From Nematostella vectensis (lineage: Eukaryota > Cnidaria > Anthozoa > Actiniaria > Edwardsiidae): 64,000 nt of DNA. The notes under the pieces were generated by a model. That model was not told the DNA's origin. It did not search any database and saw only the letters and a list, made by a program, of their open reading frames with translations. This document shows, in pieces, positions 7,060-18,870 of this stretch (within the stretch, counting starts at the first letter, position 1; each line of letters opens with the position of its first letter). The stretch lies in assembly GCF_932526225.1 (NCBI RefSeq), contig NC_064047.1, forward strand, positions 3,285,501 to 3,349,500, in the 5' to 3' direction. Made by a program: the position numbers and the translations under genes.

Positions 7060-7141
7060 GTTGCGGTGGCCGAGGAGTTAAGGCGTTGGACTAGAAATCC
7101 CATGGGATCTACCCTGGCAGGATCGAATCCTGCCCGCAACG
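7060..7141 (+). pseudogene. Class H' reference: AGA relative of class H
   Basis: Keeps anticodon AGA at 7093-7095 and the GTTGCGG start, but shares with H the GAGGAGTT D loop, TCCCA half-stem, TCTACCCT variable arm and GGATCGAATCC T arm. It looks like the ancestor or a sister of H. Other copies start at 42149, 57654 and 59445, always after M. Confidence 0.8.
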
Positions 7142-7363
7142 ATATATTTTTGTTTGTAAAATCCCTGATCAAAAAAACAAAGAGGTAAAAATGCTATTTG
7201 AAAAGTCCAAGGTTGCGGTGGCCGAGTGGTTAAGGCGTTGGACTAAAAATGCAATGCGATCTTTACGCGCAGATTAGAGTCCTGCCCGCAACGATATGTT
7301 TTTGTTTAAAAAATCCCTGATCAAAATAACAAAGAGGTAAAAATGCTATTTGAAAAATCCAAG

Positions 7364-7445
7364 GTTGCGGTGGCCGAGTGGTTAAGGCGTTGGACTAGAA
7401 ATCCAATGGGATCTTCCCGCGCAGGTTCGAATCCTGCTCGCAACG
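7364..7445 (+). tRNA. tRNA-Ser(AGA), class A
   Basis: Consensus copy; anticodon AGA at 7397-7399, between a G and an E copy in the J-to-D module. Confidence 0.93.
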
Positions 7446-8637
7446 ATACATTTTTGTTTGAAAAATCCCTGATCAAAATAACAAAGAGGTAAAAAAGCTA
7501 TTTAAAAAATCCAGGGTTGGGGAAGCCGAGTAGTTAAGGCGTTGGAATAGAAATCCAATGGGATCTTCCCGCGCAGGCTCGAATCCTGCCCGCAACGATA
7601 AAGTTTTCGACATTTTGTTTGAAGAATGCCTGATCAAAATAAAAAAGAAGAAAAGAAGCTATTTCAAAAATCCAAGGTTGCGGTGGCCGAGTGGTTAAGG
7701 CGTTGGACTTGAAATCCAATGGGAACTTCCCGCGCAGGTTCGAACCCTGCCCGCAACGATACATTTTTCGACATTTTGTTTGAAGAATCCCTGATCAAAA
7801 TAAAAAAAAAAAAGCTATTTGAAAAATCCAAGGTTGAGGTGGCCGAGTGGTTAAGGCGATGGACTTGAAATCCAATGGGATCTTACCGCACAGGTTCGAA
7901 CCCTGCCCGCAACGGTTCTTTTTTCTTAAAACATATTTCTAATACTTTATTGATCCAGTTGAAATTTCGATGCAGTTTTATTATTTAAAAAAAGTAGGGA
8001 CGAACATCCAAGGTTGCGGTGGCCGAGGAGTTAAGGCGTTGGACTAGAAATCTAATGGGATCTTCCCGCGCAGGTTCGAATCCTGCCCACAACGATAAAT
8101 TTTTCAACATTTTGTTTGAACAATCCCTGAACAAAATAGCAAAGCAGGAATGAAGCTAATTCAAAAATCCAATGTTGCGGTGGCCGAGTGGTTAAGGCGT
8201 TGGACTAGAAATCCAATGGGATCTTCCCGCGCATGTTCGAATCCTGCTCGCAACGATACATTTTTGTTTGAAAAATCCCTGATCAAAATAGCAAAGAGGT
8301 ATAAAAGCTATTTGAAGAATCCAAGGTTGGGGAGGCCGAGTGGTTAAGTCGTTGGAATAGAAATCCAATGGGATCTTCCCGCGCAGGCCGGAACCTGCCC
8401 GCAACGATAAATTGTTCGACATTTTGTTTGAAGAATGCCTGATCAAAAAAAAAAGAAGCTATTTCAAAAATCCAAGGTTGCGGTGGCCGAGCGGTTAAGG
8501 CGTTGGACTAGAAATCTAATTGGATCTTCCCGCGCAGGTTCGAATCCTGCCCACAACGATACATTTTTCGACGCTTTGTTTGAAGAATCCTTGTTCAGAA
8601 AAACAAAGCGGAAATGAAGCTAATTCAAAAATCCAAT

Positions 8638-8719
8638 GTTGCGGTGGCCGAGTGGTTAAGGCGTTGGACTAGAAATCCAATGGGATCTTCCCGCGCAGGT
8701 TCGAATCCTGCTCGCAACG
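8638..8719 (+). tRNA. tRNA-Ser(AGA), class A
   Basis: Consensus copy; anticodon AGA at 8671-8673, between a K and a B copy. Confidence 0.93.
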
Positions 8720-9565
8720 ATACATTTTTGTTTGAAAAATCCCTGATCAAAATAACAAAAAGGTAAAAATGCTATTTGAAAAGTCCAAGGTTGGGGAGGC
8801 CGAGTGGTTAAGTCGTTGGAATAGAAATCCAATGGGATCTTCCCGCGCAGGCCCGAATCCTGCCCGCAACGATATATTTTTGTTTGTAAAATCCCTGATC
8901 AAAAAAACAAAGAGGTAAAAATGCTATTTGAAGAATCCAAGGTTGGGGAGGCCGAGTGGTTAAGTCGTTGGAATAGAAATCCAATGGGATCTTCCCGCGC
9001 AGGCCGGAACCTGCCTGCAACGATAAATTGTTCGACATTTTGTTTGAAGAATGCCTGATCAAAAAAAAAAAAGCTATTTCAAAAATCCAAGGTTGCGGTG
9101 GCCGAGCGGTTAAGGCGTTGGACTAGAAATCTAATTGGATCTTCCCGCGCAGGTTCGAATCCTGCCCACAACGATACATTTTTCGACGCTTTGTTTGAAG
9201 AATCCTTGTTCAGAAAAACAAAGCGGAAAAGAAGCTAATTCAAAAATCCAATGTTGCGGTGGCCGAGTGGTTAAGGCGTTGGACTAGAAATCCAATGGGA
9301 TCTTCCCGCGCAGGTTCGAATCCTGTTCGCAACGATACATTTTTGTTTGAAAAATCCCTGATCAAAATAACAAAGAGGTAAAAAAGCTATTTAACAAATC
9401 CAATGTTGCGGTGGCCGAGTGGTTAAGGCGTTGGACTAGAAATCCAATGGGATCTTCCCGCGCAGGTTCAAATCCTGCTTGCAACGATAAAGTTTTCGAC
9501 ATTTTGTTTGAAGAATGCCTGATCAAAATAAAAAAGAAGAAAAGAAGCTATTTCAAAAATCCAAG

Positions 9566-9647
9566 GTTGCGGTGGCCGAGTGGTTAAGGCGTTGGACTTG
9601 AAATCCAATGGGATCTTACCGCACAGGTTCGAACCCTGCCCGCAACG
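9566..9647 (+). pseudogene. F/C hybrid, TGA
   Basis: The F front (GTTGCGG, TTGGA stem) is followed by the C tail (TTACCGCAC) and the C-type long spacer. Anticodon TGA at 9599-9601. The switch lies between the anticodon and the variable arm. Confidence 0.8.
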
Positions 9648-9906
9648 GTTCTTTTTTCTTAAAACATATTTCTAATACTTTATTGATCCAGTTGAAATTT
9701 CGATGCAGTTTTATTATTTAAAAAAAGTAGGGACGAAAATCCAAGGTTGCGGTGGCCGAGGAGTTAAGGCGTTGGACTAGAAATCTAATGGGATCTTCCC
9801 GCGCAGGTTCGAATCCTGCCCACAACGATAAATTTTTCAACATTTTGTTTGAACAATCCCTGAACAAAATAGCAAAGCGGAAATGAAGCTAATTCAAAAA
9901 TCCAAT

Positions 9907-9988
9907 GTTGCGGTGGCCGAGTGGTTAAGGCGTTGGACTAGAAATCCAATGGGATCTTCCCGCGCAGGTTCGAATCCTGCTCGCAACG
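9907..9988 (+). tRNA. tRNA-Ser(AGA), class A
   Basis: Consensus copy; anticodon AGA at 9940-9942. Its partner in the 3,100-bp duplication is at 13007. Confidence 0.93.
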
Positions 9989-11761
9989 ATACATTTTTGT
10001 TTGAAAAATCCCTGATCAAAATAACAAAGAGGTAAAAAAGCTATTTGAAGAATCCAAGGTTGGGGAGGCCGAGTGGTTAAGGCGTTGGATTAGAAATCCA
10101 ATGGGATCTTCCCGCGCAGGCCCGAATCCTGCCCGCAACGAGACATTTTTCGACATTTTGTTTGAAGAATCCCTGATCAAAATAAAAAAAAGAAGCTATT
10201 TGAAAAATCCAAGGTTGAGGTGGCCGAGTGGTTAAGGCGATGGACTTGAAATCCAATGGGATCTTACCGCACAGGTTCGAACCCTGCCCGCAACGGTTCT
10301 TTTTTCTTAAAACATATTTCTAATACTTTATTGATCCAGTTGAAATTTCGATGCAGTTTTATTATTTAAAAAAAGTAGGGACGAACATCCAAGGTTGCGG
10401 TGGCCGAGGAGTTAAGGCGTTGGACTAGAAATCTAATGGGATCTTCCCGCGCAGGTTCGAATCCTGCCCACAACGATAAATTTTTCAACATTTTGTTTGA
10501 ACAATCCCTGAACAAAATAGCAAAGCGGAAATGAAGCTAATTCAAAAATCCAATGTTACGGTGGCCGAGTGGTTAAGGCGTTGGACTAGAAATCCAATGG
10601 GATCTTCTCGCGCAGGTTCGAATCCTGCTCGCAACGATACATTTTTGTTTGAAAAATCCCTGATCAAAATAACAAAGAGGTAAAAAAGCTATTTGAAGAA
10701 TCCAAGGTTGGGGAGGCCGAGTGGTTAAGTCGTTGGAATAGAAATCCAATGGGATCTTCCCGCGCAGGCCGGAACCTGCCCGCAACGGGATGCCTGATCA
10801 AAAAAAAAAAGAAGCTATTTCAAAAATCCAAGGTTGCGGTGGCCGAGCGGTTAAGGCGTTGGACTAGAAATCTAATGGGATCTTCCCGCGCAGGTTCGAA
10901 TCCTGCCCACAACGATACATTTTTCGACGCTTTGTTTGAAGAATCCTTGTTCAGAAAAACAAAGCGGAAATGAAGCTAATTTAAAAATCCAATGTTGCGG
11001 TGGCCGAGTGGTTAAGGCGTTGGACTAAAAATGCAATGCGATCTTTACGCGCAGATTAGAGTCCTGCCCGCAACGATATGTTTTTGTTTAAAAAATCCCT
11101 GATCAAAATAACAAAGAGGTAAAAATGCTATTTGAAAAATCCAAGGTTGCGGTGGCCGAGTGGTTAAGGCGTTGGACTAGAAATCCAATGGGATGTTCCC
11201 GCGCAGGTTCGAATCCTGCTCGCAGCGATACATTTTTGTTTGAAAAATCCCTGATCAAAATAACAAAGAGGTAAAAAAGCTATTTGAAGAATCCAAGGTT
11301 GGGGAGGCCGAGTGGTTAAGTCGTTGGAATAGAAATCCAATGGGATCTTCCCGCGCAGGCCCGAATCCTGCCCGCAACGATATATTTTTGTTTGTAAAAT
11401 CCCTGATCAAAATAACAAAGAGGTATAAAAGCTATTTGAAGAATCCAAGGTTGGGGAGGCCGAGTGGTTAAGTCGTTGGAATAGAAATCCAATGGGATCT
11501 TCCCGCGCAGGCCGGAACCTGCCCGCAACGATAAATTGTTCGACATTTTGTTTGAAGAATGCCTGATCAAAAAAAAAAGAAGCTATTTCAAAAATCCAAG
11601 GTTGCGGTGGCCGAGCGGTTAAGGCGTTGGACTAGAAATCTAATTGGATCTTCCCGCGCAGGTTCGAATCCTGCCCACAACGATACATTTTTCGACGCTT
11701 TGTTTGAAGAATCCTTGTTCAGAAAAACAAAGCGGAAATGAAGCTAATTCAAAAATCCAAT

Positions 11762-11843
11762 GTTGCGGTGGCCGAGTGGTTAAGGCGTTGGACTAGAAAT
11801 CCAATGGGATCTTCCCGCGCAGGTTCGAATCCTGCTCGCAACG
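11762..11843 (+). tRNA. tRNA-Ser(AGA), class A
   Basis: Consensus copy; anticodon AGA at 11795-11797, between a K and a B copy. Confidence 0.93.
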
Positions 11844-12689
11844 ATACATTTTTGTTTGAAAAATCCCTGATCAAAATAACAAAGAGGTAAAAATGCTATT
11901 TAAAAAGTCCAAGGTTGGGGAGGCCGAGTGGTTAAGTCGTTGGAATAGAAATCCAATGGGATCTTCCCGCGCAGGCCCGAATCCTGCCCGCAACGATATA
12001 TTTTTGTTTGTAAAATCCCTGATCAAAAAAACAAAGAGGTAAAAATGCTATTTGAAGAATCCAAGGTTGGGGAGGCCAAGTGGTTAAGTCGTTGGAATAG
12101 AAATCCAATGGGATCTTCCCGCGCAGGCCGGAACCTGCCCGCAACGATAAATTGTTCGACATTTTGTTTGAAGAATGCCTGATCAAAAAAAAAAAAGCTA
12201 TTTCAAAAATCCAAGGTTGCGGTGGCCGAGCGGTTAAGGCGTTGGACTAGAAATCTAATTGGATCTTCCCGCGCAGGTTCGAATCCTGCCCACAACGATA
12301 CATTTTTCGACGCTTTGTTTGAAGAATCCTTGTTCAGAAAAACAAAGGGGAAAAGAAGCTAATTCAAAAATCCAATGTTGCGGTGGCCGAGTGGTTAAGG
12401 CGTTGGACTAGAAATCCAATGGGATCTTCCCGCGCAGGTTCGAATCCTGTTCGCAACGATACATTTTTGTTTGAAAAATCCCTGATCAAAATAACAAAGA
12501 GGTAAAAAAGCTATTTAAAAAATCCAATGTTGCGGTGGCCGAGTGGTTAAGGCGTTGGACTAGAAATCCAATGGGATCTTCCCGCGCAGGTTCAAATCCT
12601 GCTCGCAACGATAAAGTTTTCGACATTTTGTTTGAAGAATGCCTGATCAAAATAAAAAAGAAGAAAAGAAGCTATTTCAAAAATCCAAG

Positions 12690-12771
12690 GTTGCGGTGGC
12701 CGAGTGGTTAAGGCGTTGGACTTGAAATCCAATGGGATCTTCCCGCGCAGGTTCGAACCCTGCCCGCAACG
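12690..12771 (+). tRNA. tRNA-Ser(TGA), class F
   Basis: Consensus copy; anticodon TGA at 12723-12725, the last unit before the C/D hybrid junction. Confidence 0.93.
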
Positions 12772-12845
12772 ATACATTTTTCGACATTTTGTTTGAAGAA
12801 TCCCTGATCAAAATAAAAAAAAAGAAGCTATTTGAAAAATCCAAG

Positions 12846-12927
12846 GTTGAGGTGGCCGAGTGGTTAAGGCGATGGACTTGAAATCCAATGGGATCTTACC
12901 GCACAGGTTCGAACCCTGCCCACAACG
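12846..12927 (+). pseudogene. C/D hybrid at the 3,100-bp duplication junction
   Basis: Begins as C (GTTGAGG, TGA at 12879-12881, TTACCGCAC) and ends as D (CCACAACG and a D-type spacer). It lies exactly 3,100 bp after the D copy at 9746, and the sequence then follows 9907 onward. The crossover is within the last third of the tRNA body. Confidence 0.85.
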
Positions 12928-13006
12928 ATAAATTTTTCAACATTTTGTTTGAACAATCCCTGAACAAAATAGCAAAGCGGAAATGAAGCTAATTCAAAAA
13001 TCCAAT

Positions 13007-13088
13007 GTTGCGGTGGCCGAGTGGTTAAGGCGTTGGACTAGAAATCCAATGGGATCTTCCCGCGCAGGTTCGAATCCTGCTCGCAACG
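13007..13088 (+). tRNA. tRNA-Ser(AGA), class A
   Basis: Consensus copy; anticodon AGA at 13040-13042, directly downstream of the C/D hybrid at 12846. Confidence 0.93.
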
Positions 13089-14701
13089 ATACATTTTTGT
13101 TTGAAAAATCCCTGATCAAAATAACAAAGAGGTAAAAAAGCTATTTGAAGAATCCAAGGTTGGGGAGGCCGAGTGGTTAAGGCGTTGGATTAGAAATCCA
13201 ATGGGATCTTCCCGCGCAGGCCCGAATCCTGCTCGCAACGATACATTTTTCGACATTTTGTTTGAAGAATTCCTGATCAAAATAAAAAAAGGAAGCTATT
13301 TGAAAAATCCAAGGTTGAGGTGGCCGAGTGGTTAAGGCGATGGACTTGAAATCCAATGGGATCTTACCGCACAGGTTCGAGCCCTGCCCGCAACGGTTCT
13401 TTTTTCTTAAAACATATTTCTAATACTTTATTGATCCAGTTGAAATTTCGATGCAGTTTTATTATTTAAAAAAAGTAGGGACGAACATCCAAGGTTGCGG
13501 TGGCCGAGGAGTTAAGGCGTTGGACTAGAAATCTAATGGGATCTTCCCGCGCAGGTTCGAATCCTGCCCACAACGATAAATTTTTCAACATTTTGTTTGA
13601 ACAATCCCTGAACAAAATAGCAAAGCGGAAATGAAGCTAATTCAAAAATCCAATGTTACGGTGGCCGAGTGGTTAAGGCGTTGGACTAGAAATCCAATGG
13701 GATCTTCCCGCGCAGGTTCGAATCCTGCTCGCAACGATACATTCTTGTTTGAAAAATCCCTGATCAAAATAACAAAGAGGTAAAAAAGCTATTTGAAGAA
13801 TCCAAGGTTGGGGAGGCCGAGTGGTTAAGTCGTTGGAATAGAAATCCAATGGGATCTTCCCGCGCAGGCCGGAACCTGCCCGCAACGGGATGCCTGATCA
13901 AAAAAAAAAAGAAGTTATTTCAAAAATCCAAGGTTGCGGTGGCCGAGCGGTTAAGGCGTTGGACTAGAAATCTAATGGGATCTTCCCGCGCAGGTTCGAA
14001 TCCTGCCCACAACGATACATTTTTCGACGCTTTGTTTGAAGAATCCTTGTTCAGAAAAACAAAGCGGAAATGAAGCTAATTCAAAAATCTAATGTTGCGG
14101 TGGCCGAGTGGTTAAGGCGTTGGACTAAAAATGCAATGCGATCTTTACGAGCAGATTAGAGTCCTGCCCGCAACGATATGTTTTTGTTTAAAAAATCCCT
14201 GATCAAAATAACAAAGAGGTAAAAATGCTATTTGAAAAATCCAAGGTTGCGGTGGCCGAGTGGTTAAGGCGTTGGACTAGAAATCCAATGGGATCTTCCC
14301 GCGCAGGTTCGAATCCTGCTCGCAGCGATACATTTTTGTTTGAAAAATCCCTGATCAAAATAACAAAGAGGTAAAAAAGCTATTTGAAGAATCCAAGGTT
14401 GGGGAGGCCGAGTGGTTAAGTCGTTGGAATAGAAATCCAATGGGATCTTCCCGCGCAGGCCCGAATCCTGCCCGCAACGATATATTTTTGTTTGTAAAAT
14501 CACTGATCAAAAAAACAAAGAGGTAAAAATGCTATTTGAAAAATCCAAGGTTGCGGTGGCCGAGTGGTTAAGGCGTTGGACTAGAAATCCAATGGGATCT
14601 TCCCTCGCAGGCACGAATCCTGCCCGCAACGATATATTTTTGTTTGTAAAATCCCTGATCAAAAAAACAAAGAGGTAAAAATGCTATTTGAAAAATCCAA
14701 G

Positions 14702-14774
14702 GTTGCGGTGGCCGAGTGGTTAAGGCGGGGGTCAATGGGATCTTCCCGCGCAGGTTCGAATCCTGCTCGCAACG
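14702..14774 (+). pseudogene. 73-nt copy lacking the anticodon arm
   Basis: A class A front and tail surround a replacement of the 15-nt segment from the anticodon stem through the loop by GGGGTC. No anticodon remains. The A and B boxes are intact, so it could be transcribed into a non-decoding RNA. Seen once. Confidence 0.85.
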
Positions 14775-15005
14775 ATACATTTTTGTTTGAAAAATCCCTG
14801 ATCAAAATAACAAAGAGGTAAAAAAGCTATTTGAAGAATCCAAGGTTGCGGTGGCCGAGCGGTTAAGGCGTTGGACTAGAAATCTTATGGGATCTTCCCG
14901 CGCAGGTTCGAATCCTGCCCACAACGATACATTTTTCGACGCTTTGTTTGAAGAATGCCTGATCAAAATAAAAAAGAAGAAAAGAAGCTATTTCAAAAAT
15001 CCAAG

Positions 15006-15087
15006 GTTGCGGTGGCCGAGTGGTTAAGGCGTTGGACTTGAAATCCAATGGGATCTTCCCGCGCAGGTTCGAACCCTGCCCGCAACG
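15006..15087 (+). tRNA. tRNA-Ser(TGA), class F
   Basis: Consensus copy; anticodon TGA at 15039-15041, between a K and a C copy. Confidence 0.93.
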
Positions 15088-15504
15088 ATACATTTTTCGA
15101 CATTTTGTTTGAAGAATCCCTGATCAAAAAAAAAAAAAAAAGAAGCTATTTGAAAAATCCAAGGTTGAGGTGGCCGAGTGGTTAAGGCGATGGACTTGAA
15201 ATCCAATGGGATCTTACCGCACAGGTTCGAACCCTGCCCGCAACGGTTCTTTTTTCTTAAAACATATTTCTAATACTTTATTGATCCAGTTGAAATTTCG
15301 ATGCAGTTTTATTATTTAAAAAAAGTAGGGACGAACATCCAAGGTTGCGGTGGCCGAGGAGTTAAGGCGTTGGACTAGAAATCTAATGGGATCTTCCCGC
15401 GCAGGTTCGAATCCTGCCCACAACAATAAATTTTTCAACATTTTGTTTGAACAATCCCTGAACAAAATAGCAAAGCGGAAATGAAGCTAATTCAAAAATC
15501 CAAT

Positions 15505-15586
15505 GTTGCGGTGGCCGAGTGGTTAAGGCGTTGGACTAGAAATCCAATGGGATCTTCCCGCGCAGGTTCGAATCCTGCTCGCAACG
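15505..15586 (+). tRNA. tRNA-Ser(AGA), class A
   Basis: Consensus copy; anticodon AGA at 15538-15540, between a D and an E copy. Confidence 0.93.
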
Positions 15587-15817
15587 ATACATTTTTGTTT
15601 GAAAAATCCCTGATCAAAATAACAAAGAGGTAAAAAAGCTATTTAAAAAATCCAAGGTTGGGGAGGCCGAGTAGTTAAGGCGTCGGAATAGAAATCCAAT
15701 GGGATCTTCCCGCGCAGGCTCGAATCCTGCCCGCAACGATAAAGTTTTCGACATTTTGTTTGAAGAATGCCTGATCAAAATAAAAAAGAAGAAAAGAAGC
15801 TATTTCAAAAATCCAAG

Positions 15818-15899
15818 GTTGCGGTGGCCGAGTGGTTAAGGCGTTGGACTTGAAATCCAATGGGATCTTCCCGCGCAGGTTCGAACCCTGCCCGCAACG
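15818..15899 (+). tRNA. tRNA-Ser(TGA), class F
   Basis: Consensus copy; anticodon TGA at 15851-15853, between an E and a C copy. Confidence 0.93.
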
Positions 15900-16314
15900 A
15901 TACATTTTTCGACATTTTGTTTGAAGAATCCCTGATAAAAATAAAAAAAAAGAAGCTATTTGAAAAATCCAAGGTTGAGGTGGCCGAGTGGTTAAGGCGA
16001 TGGACTTGAAATCCAATGGGATCTTACCGCACAGGTTCGAACCCTGCCCGCAACGGTTCTTTTTTCTTAAAACATATTTCTAATACTTTATTGATCCAGT
16101 TGAAATTTCGATGCAGTTTTATTATTTAAAAAAAGTAGGGACGAACATCCAAGGTTGCGGTGGCCGAGGAGTTAAGGCGTTGGACTAGAAATCTAATGGG
16201 ATCTTCCCGCGCAGGTTCGAATCCTGCCCACAACGATAAATTTTTCAACATTTTGTTTGAACAATCCCTGAACAAAATAGCAAAGCGGAAATGAAGCTAA
16301 TTCAAAAATCCAAT

Positions 16315-16396
16315 GTTGCGGTGGCCGAGTGGTTAAGGCGTTGGACTAGAAATCCAATGGGATCTTCCCGCGCAGGTTCGAATCCTGCTCGCAACG
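16315..16396 (+). tRNA. tRNA-Ser(AGA), class A
   Basis: Consensus copy; anticodon AGA at 16348-16350, between a D and an L copy. Confidence 0.93.
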
Positions 16397-17236
16397 ATAC
16401 ATTTTTGTTTGAAAAATCCCTGATCAAAATAACAAAGAGGTAAAAAAGCTATTTGAAGAATCCAAGGTTGGGGAGGCCGAGTGGTTAAGTCGTTGGAATA
16501 GAAATCCAATGGGATCTTTCCGCGCAGGCCGTAACCTGCCCGCAACGATAAATTGTTCGACATTTTGTTTGAAGAATGCCTGATCAAAAAAAAAAAAGAA
16601 GCTATTTCAAAAATCCAAGGTTGCGGTGGCCGAGCGGTTAAGGCGTTGGACTAGAAATCTAATGGGATCTTCCCGCGCAGGTTCGAATCCTGCCCACAAC
16701 GATACATTTTTCGACGCTTTGTTTGAAGAATCCTTGTTCAGAAAAACAAAGCGGAAATGAAGCTAATCCAAAAATCCAATGTTGCGGTGGCCGAGTGGTT
16801 AAGGCGTTGGACTAGAAATCCAATGGGATCTTCACGCGCAGGTTCGAATCCTGCTCGCAACGATACATTTTTGTTTGAAAAATCCCTGATCAAAATAACA
16901 AAGAGGTAAAAAAGCTATTTGAAGAATCCAAGGTTGGGGAGGCCGAGTGGTTAAGTCGTTGGAATAGAAATCCAATGGGATCTTCCCGCGCAGGCCCGAA
17001 TCCTGCTCGCAACGATATATTTTTGTTTGTAAAATCCCTGATCAAAAAAACAAAGAGGTAAAAATGCTATTTGAAAAGTCCAAGGTTGCGGTGGCCGAGT
17101 GGTTAAAGCGTTGGACTAAAAATGCAATGCGATCTTTCCGCGCAGATTAGAGTCATGCCCGCAACGATATATTTTTGTTTAAAAAATCCCTGATCAAAAT
17201 AACAAAGAGGTAAAAATGCTATTTAAAAAATCCAAG

Positions 17237-17318
17237 GTTGCGGTGGCCGAGTGGTTAAGGCGTTGGAATAGAAATCCAATGGGATCTTCCCGCGCAGGTT
17301 CGAACCCTGCCCGTAACG
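17237..17318 (+). pseudogene. Class R reference: AGA front with F-type tail
   Basis: Loop ATAGAAA with anticodon AGA at 17270-17272, then GGTTCGAACCC and a CCCGTAACG end, like a TGA-class tail with one change. It looks like a recombinant of B/E and F sequences. Copies start at 19327 and 27320; the last begins the 5,758-bp block. Confidence 0.75.
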
Positions 17319-17733
17319 ATACATTTTTCGACATTTTGTTTGAAGAATCCCTGATCAAAATAAAAAAAAATAAGCTATTTGAAAAATCCAAGGTTGAGGT
17401 GGCCGAGTGGTTAAGGCGGTGGACTTGAAATCCAATGGGATCTTACCGCACAGGTTCGAACCCTGCCCGCAACGGTTCTTTTTTCTTAAAACATATTTCT
17501 AATACTTTATTGATCCAGTTGAAATTTCGATGCAGTTTTATTATTTAAAAAAAGTAGGGACGAACATCCAAGGTTGCGGTGGCCGAGGAGTTAAGGCGTT
17601 GGACTAGAAATCTAATGGGATCTTCCCGCGCAGGTTCGAATCCTGCCCACAACGATAAATTTTTCAACATTTTGTTTGAACAATCCCTGAACAAAATAGC
17701 AAAGCGGAAATGAAGCTAATTCAAAAATCCAAT

Positions 17734-17815
17734 GTTGCGGTGGCCGAGTGGTTAAGGCGTTGGACTAGAAATCCAATGGGATCTTCCCGCGCAGGTTCGA
17801 ATCCTGCTCGCAACG
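17734..17815 (+). tRNA. tRNA-Ser(AGA), class A
   Basis: Consensus copy; anticodon AGA at 17767-17769. Its partner in the 2,090-bp pair is at 19824. Confidence 0.93.
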
Positions 17816-18870
17816 ATACATTTTTGTTTGAAAAATCCCTGATCAAAATAACAAAGAGGTAAAAAAGCTATTTGAAGAATCCAAGGTTGGGGAGGCCGAG
17901 TGGTTAAGGCGTTGGATTAGAAATCCAATGGGATCTTCCCGCGCAGGCCCGAATCCTGCTCGCAACGATACATTTTTCGACATTTTGTTTGAAGAATCCC
18001 TGATCAAAATAAAAAAAGGAAGCTATTTGAAAAATCCAAGGTTGAGGTGGCCGAGTGGTTAAGGCGATGGACTTGAAATCCAATGGGATCTTACCGCACA
18101 GGTTCGAGCCCTGCCCGCAACGGTTCTTTTTTCTTAAAACATATTTCTAATACTTTATTGATCCAGTTGAAATTTCGATGCAGTTTTATTATTTAAAAAA
18201 AGTAGGGACGAACATCCAAGGTTGCGGTGGCCGAGGAGTTAAGGCGTTGGACTAGAAATCTAATGGGATCTTCCCGCGCAGGTTCGAATCCTGCCCACAA
18301 CGATAAATTTTTCAACATTTTGTTTGAACAATCCCTGAACAAAATAGCAAAGCGGAAATGAAGCTAATTCAAAAATCCAATGTTGCGGTGGCCGAGTGGT
18401 TAAGGCGTTGGACTAGAAATCCAATGGGATCTTCCCGCGCAGGTTCAAATCCTGCTCGCAACGATACATTTTTGTTTGAAAAATCCCTGATCAAAATAAC
18501 AAAGAGGTAAAAAAGCTATTTGAAGAATCCAAGGTTGGGGAGGCCGAGTGGTTAAGGCGTTGGATTAGAAATGCAATGGGATCTTCCCGCGCAGGCCCGA
18601 ATCCTGCCCGCAACGATACATTTTTCGATATTTTGTTTGAAGAATCCCTGATCAAAATAAAAAAAAAAGAAGCTATTTTAAAAATCCAAGGTTGAGATGG
18701 CCGAGTGGTTAAGGCGATGGACTTGAAATCCAATGGGATCTTACCGCACAGGTTCGAACCCTGCCCGCAACGGTTCTTTTTTCTTAAAACATATTTCTAA
18801 TACTTTATTGATTCAGTTGAAATTTCGATGCAGTTTTATTATTTAAAAAAAGTAGGGACGAACATCCAAG

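Larger units (their letters stand above)
6559..9745 (+). repeat. Array block 2: J-I-M-H'-G-A-E-F-C-D module, then A-L-K runs
   Basis: Unit starts and classes: 6559J, 6720I, 6880M, 7060H', 7212G, 7364A, 7516E, 7677F*, 7833C, 8013D, 8174A*, 8326L, 8477K, 8638A, 8790B, 8942L, 9092K, 9253A*, 9405A*, 9566F/C hybrid. The J-to-C module recurs in nearly the same order at 41648, 57153 and 58944. Confidence 0.9.
9746..12845 (+). repeat. Array block 3: 3,100-bp unit, first copy
   Basis: Unit starts and classes: 9746D, 9907A, 10059B, 10214C, 10394D, 10555A*, 10707L, 10833K, 10994G, 11146A*, 11298B, 11450L, 11601K, 11762A, 11914B, 12066L, 12216K, 12377A*, 12529A*, 12690F. The units from 9746 to 11298 reappear at exactly +3,100 in the next block, including the shared private GTTACGG start of 10555 and 13655. 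Confidence 0.88.
12846..16780 (+). repeat. Array block 4: second copy of the 3,100-bp unit and following A-E-F-C-D units
   Basis: Unit starts and classes: 12846C/D hybrid, 13007A, 13159B, 13314C, 13494D, 13655A*, 13807L, 13933K, 14094G, 14246A*, 14398B, 14550A*, 14702del, 14845K, 15006F, 15164C, 15344D, 15505A, 15657E, 15818F, 15974C, 16154D, 16315A, 16467L, 16620K. The first unit is the junction of the 3,100-bp duplication and matches 9746D only in its 3' end and spacer. Confidence 0.88.
16781..18870 (+). repeat. Array block 5: 2,090-bp tandem unit, copy 1
   Basis: Unit starts and classes: 16781A*, 16933B, 17085G, 17237R, 17393C, 17573D, 17734A, 17886B, 18041C, 18221D, 18382A*, 18534B, 18691C. 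Every unit has a partner at +2,090. I saw only scattered single-base differences, such as the T-arm of the G copy at 17085. Confidence 0.9.
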
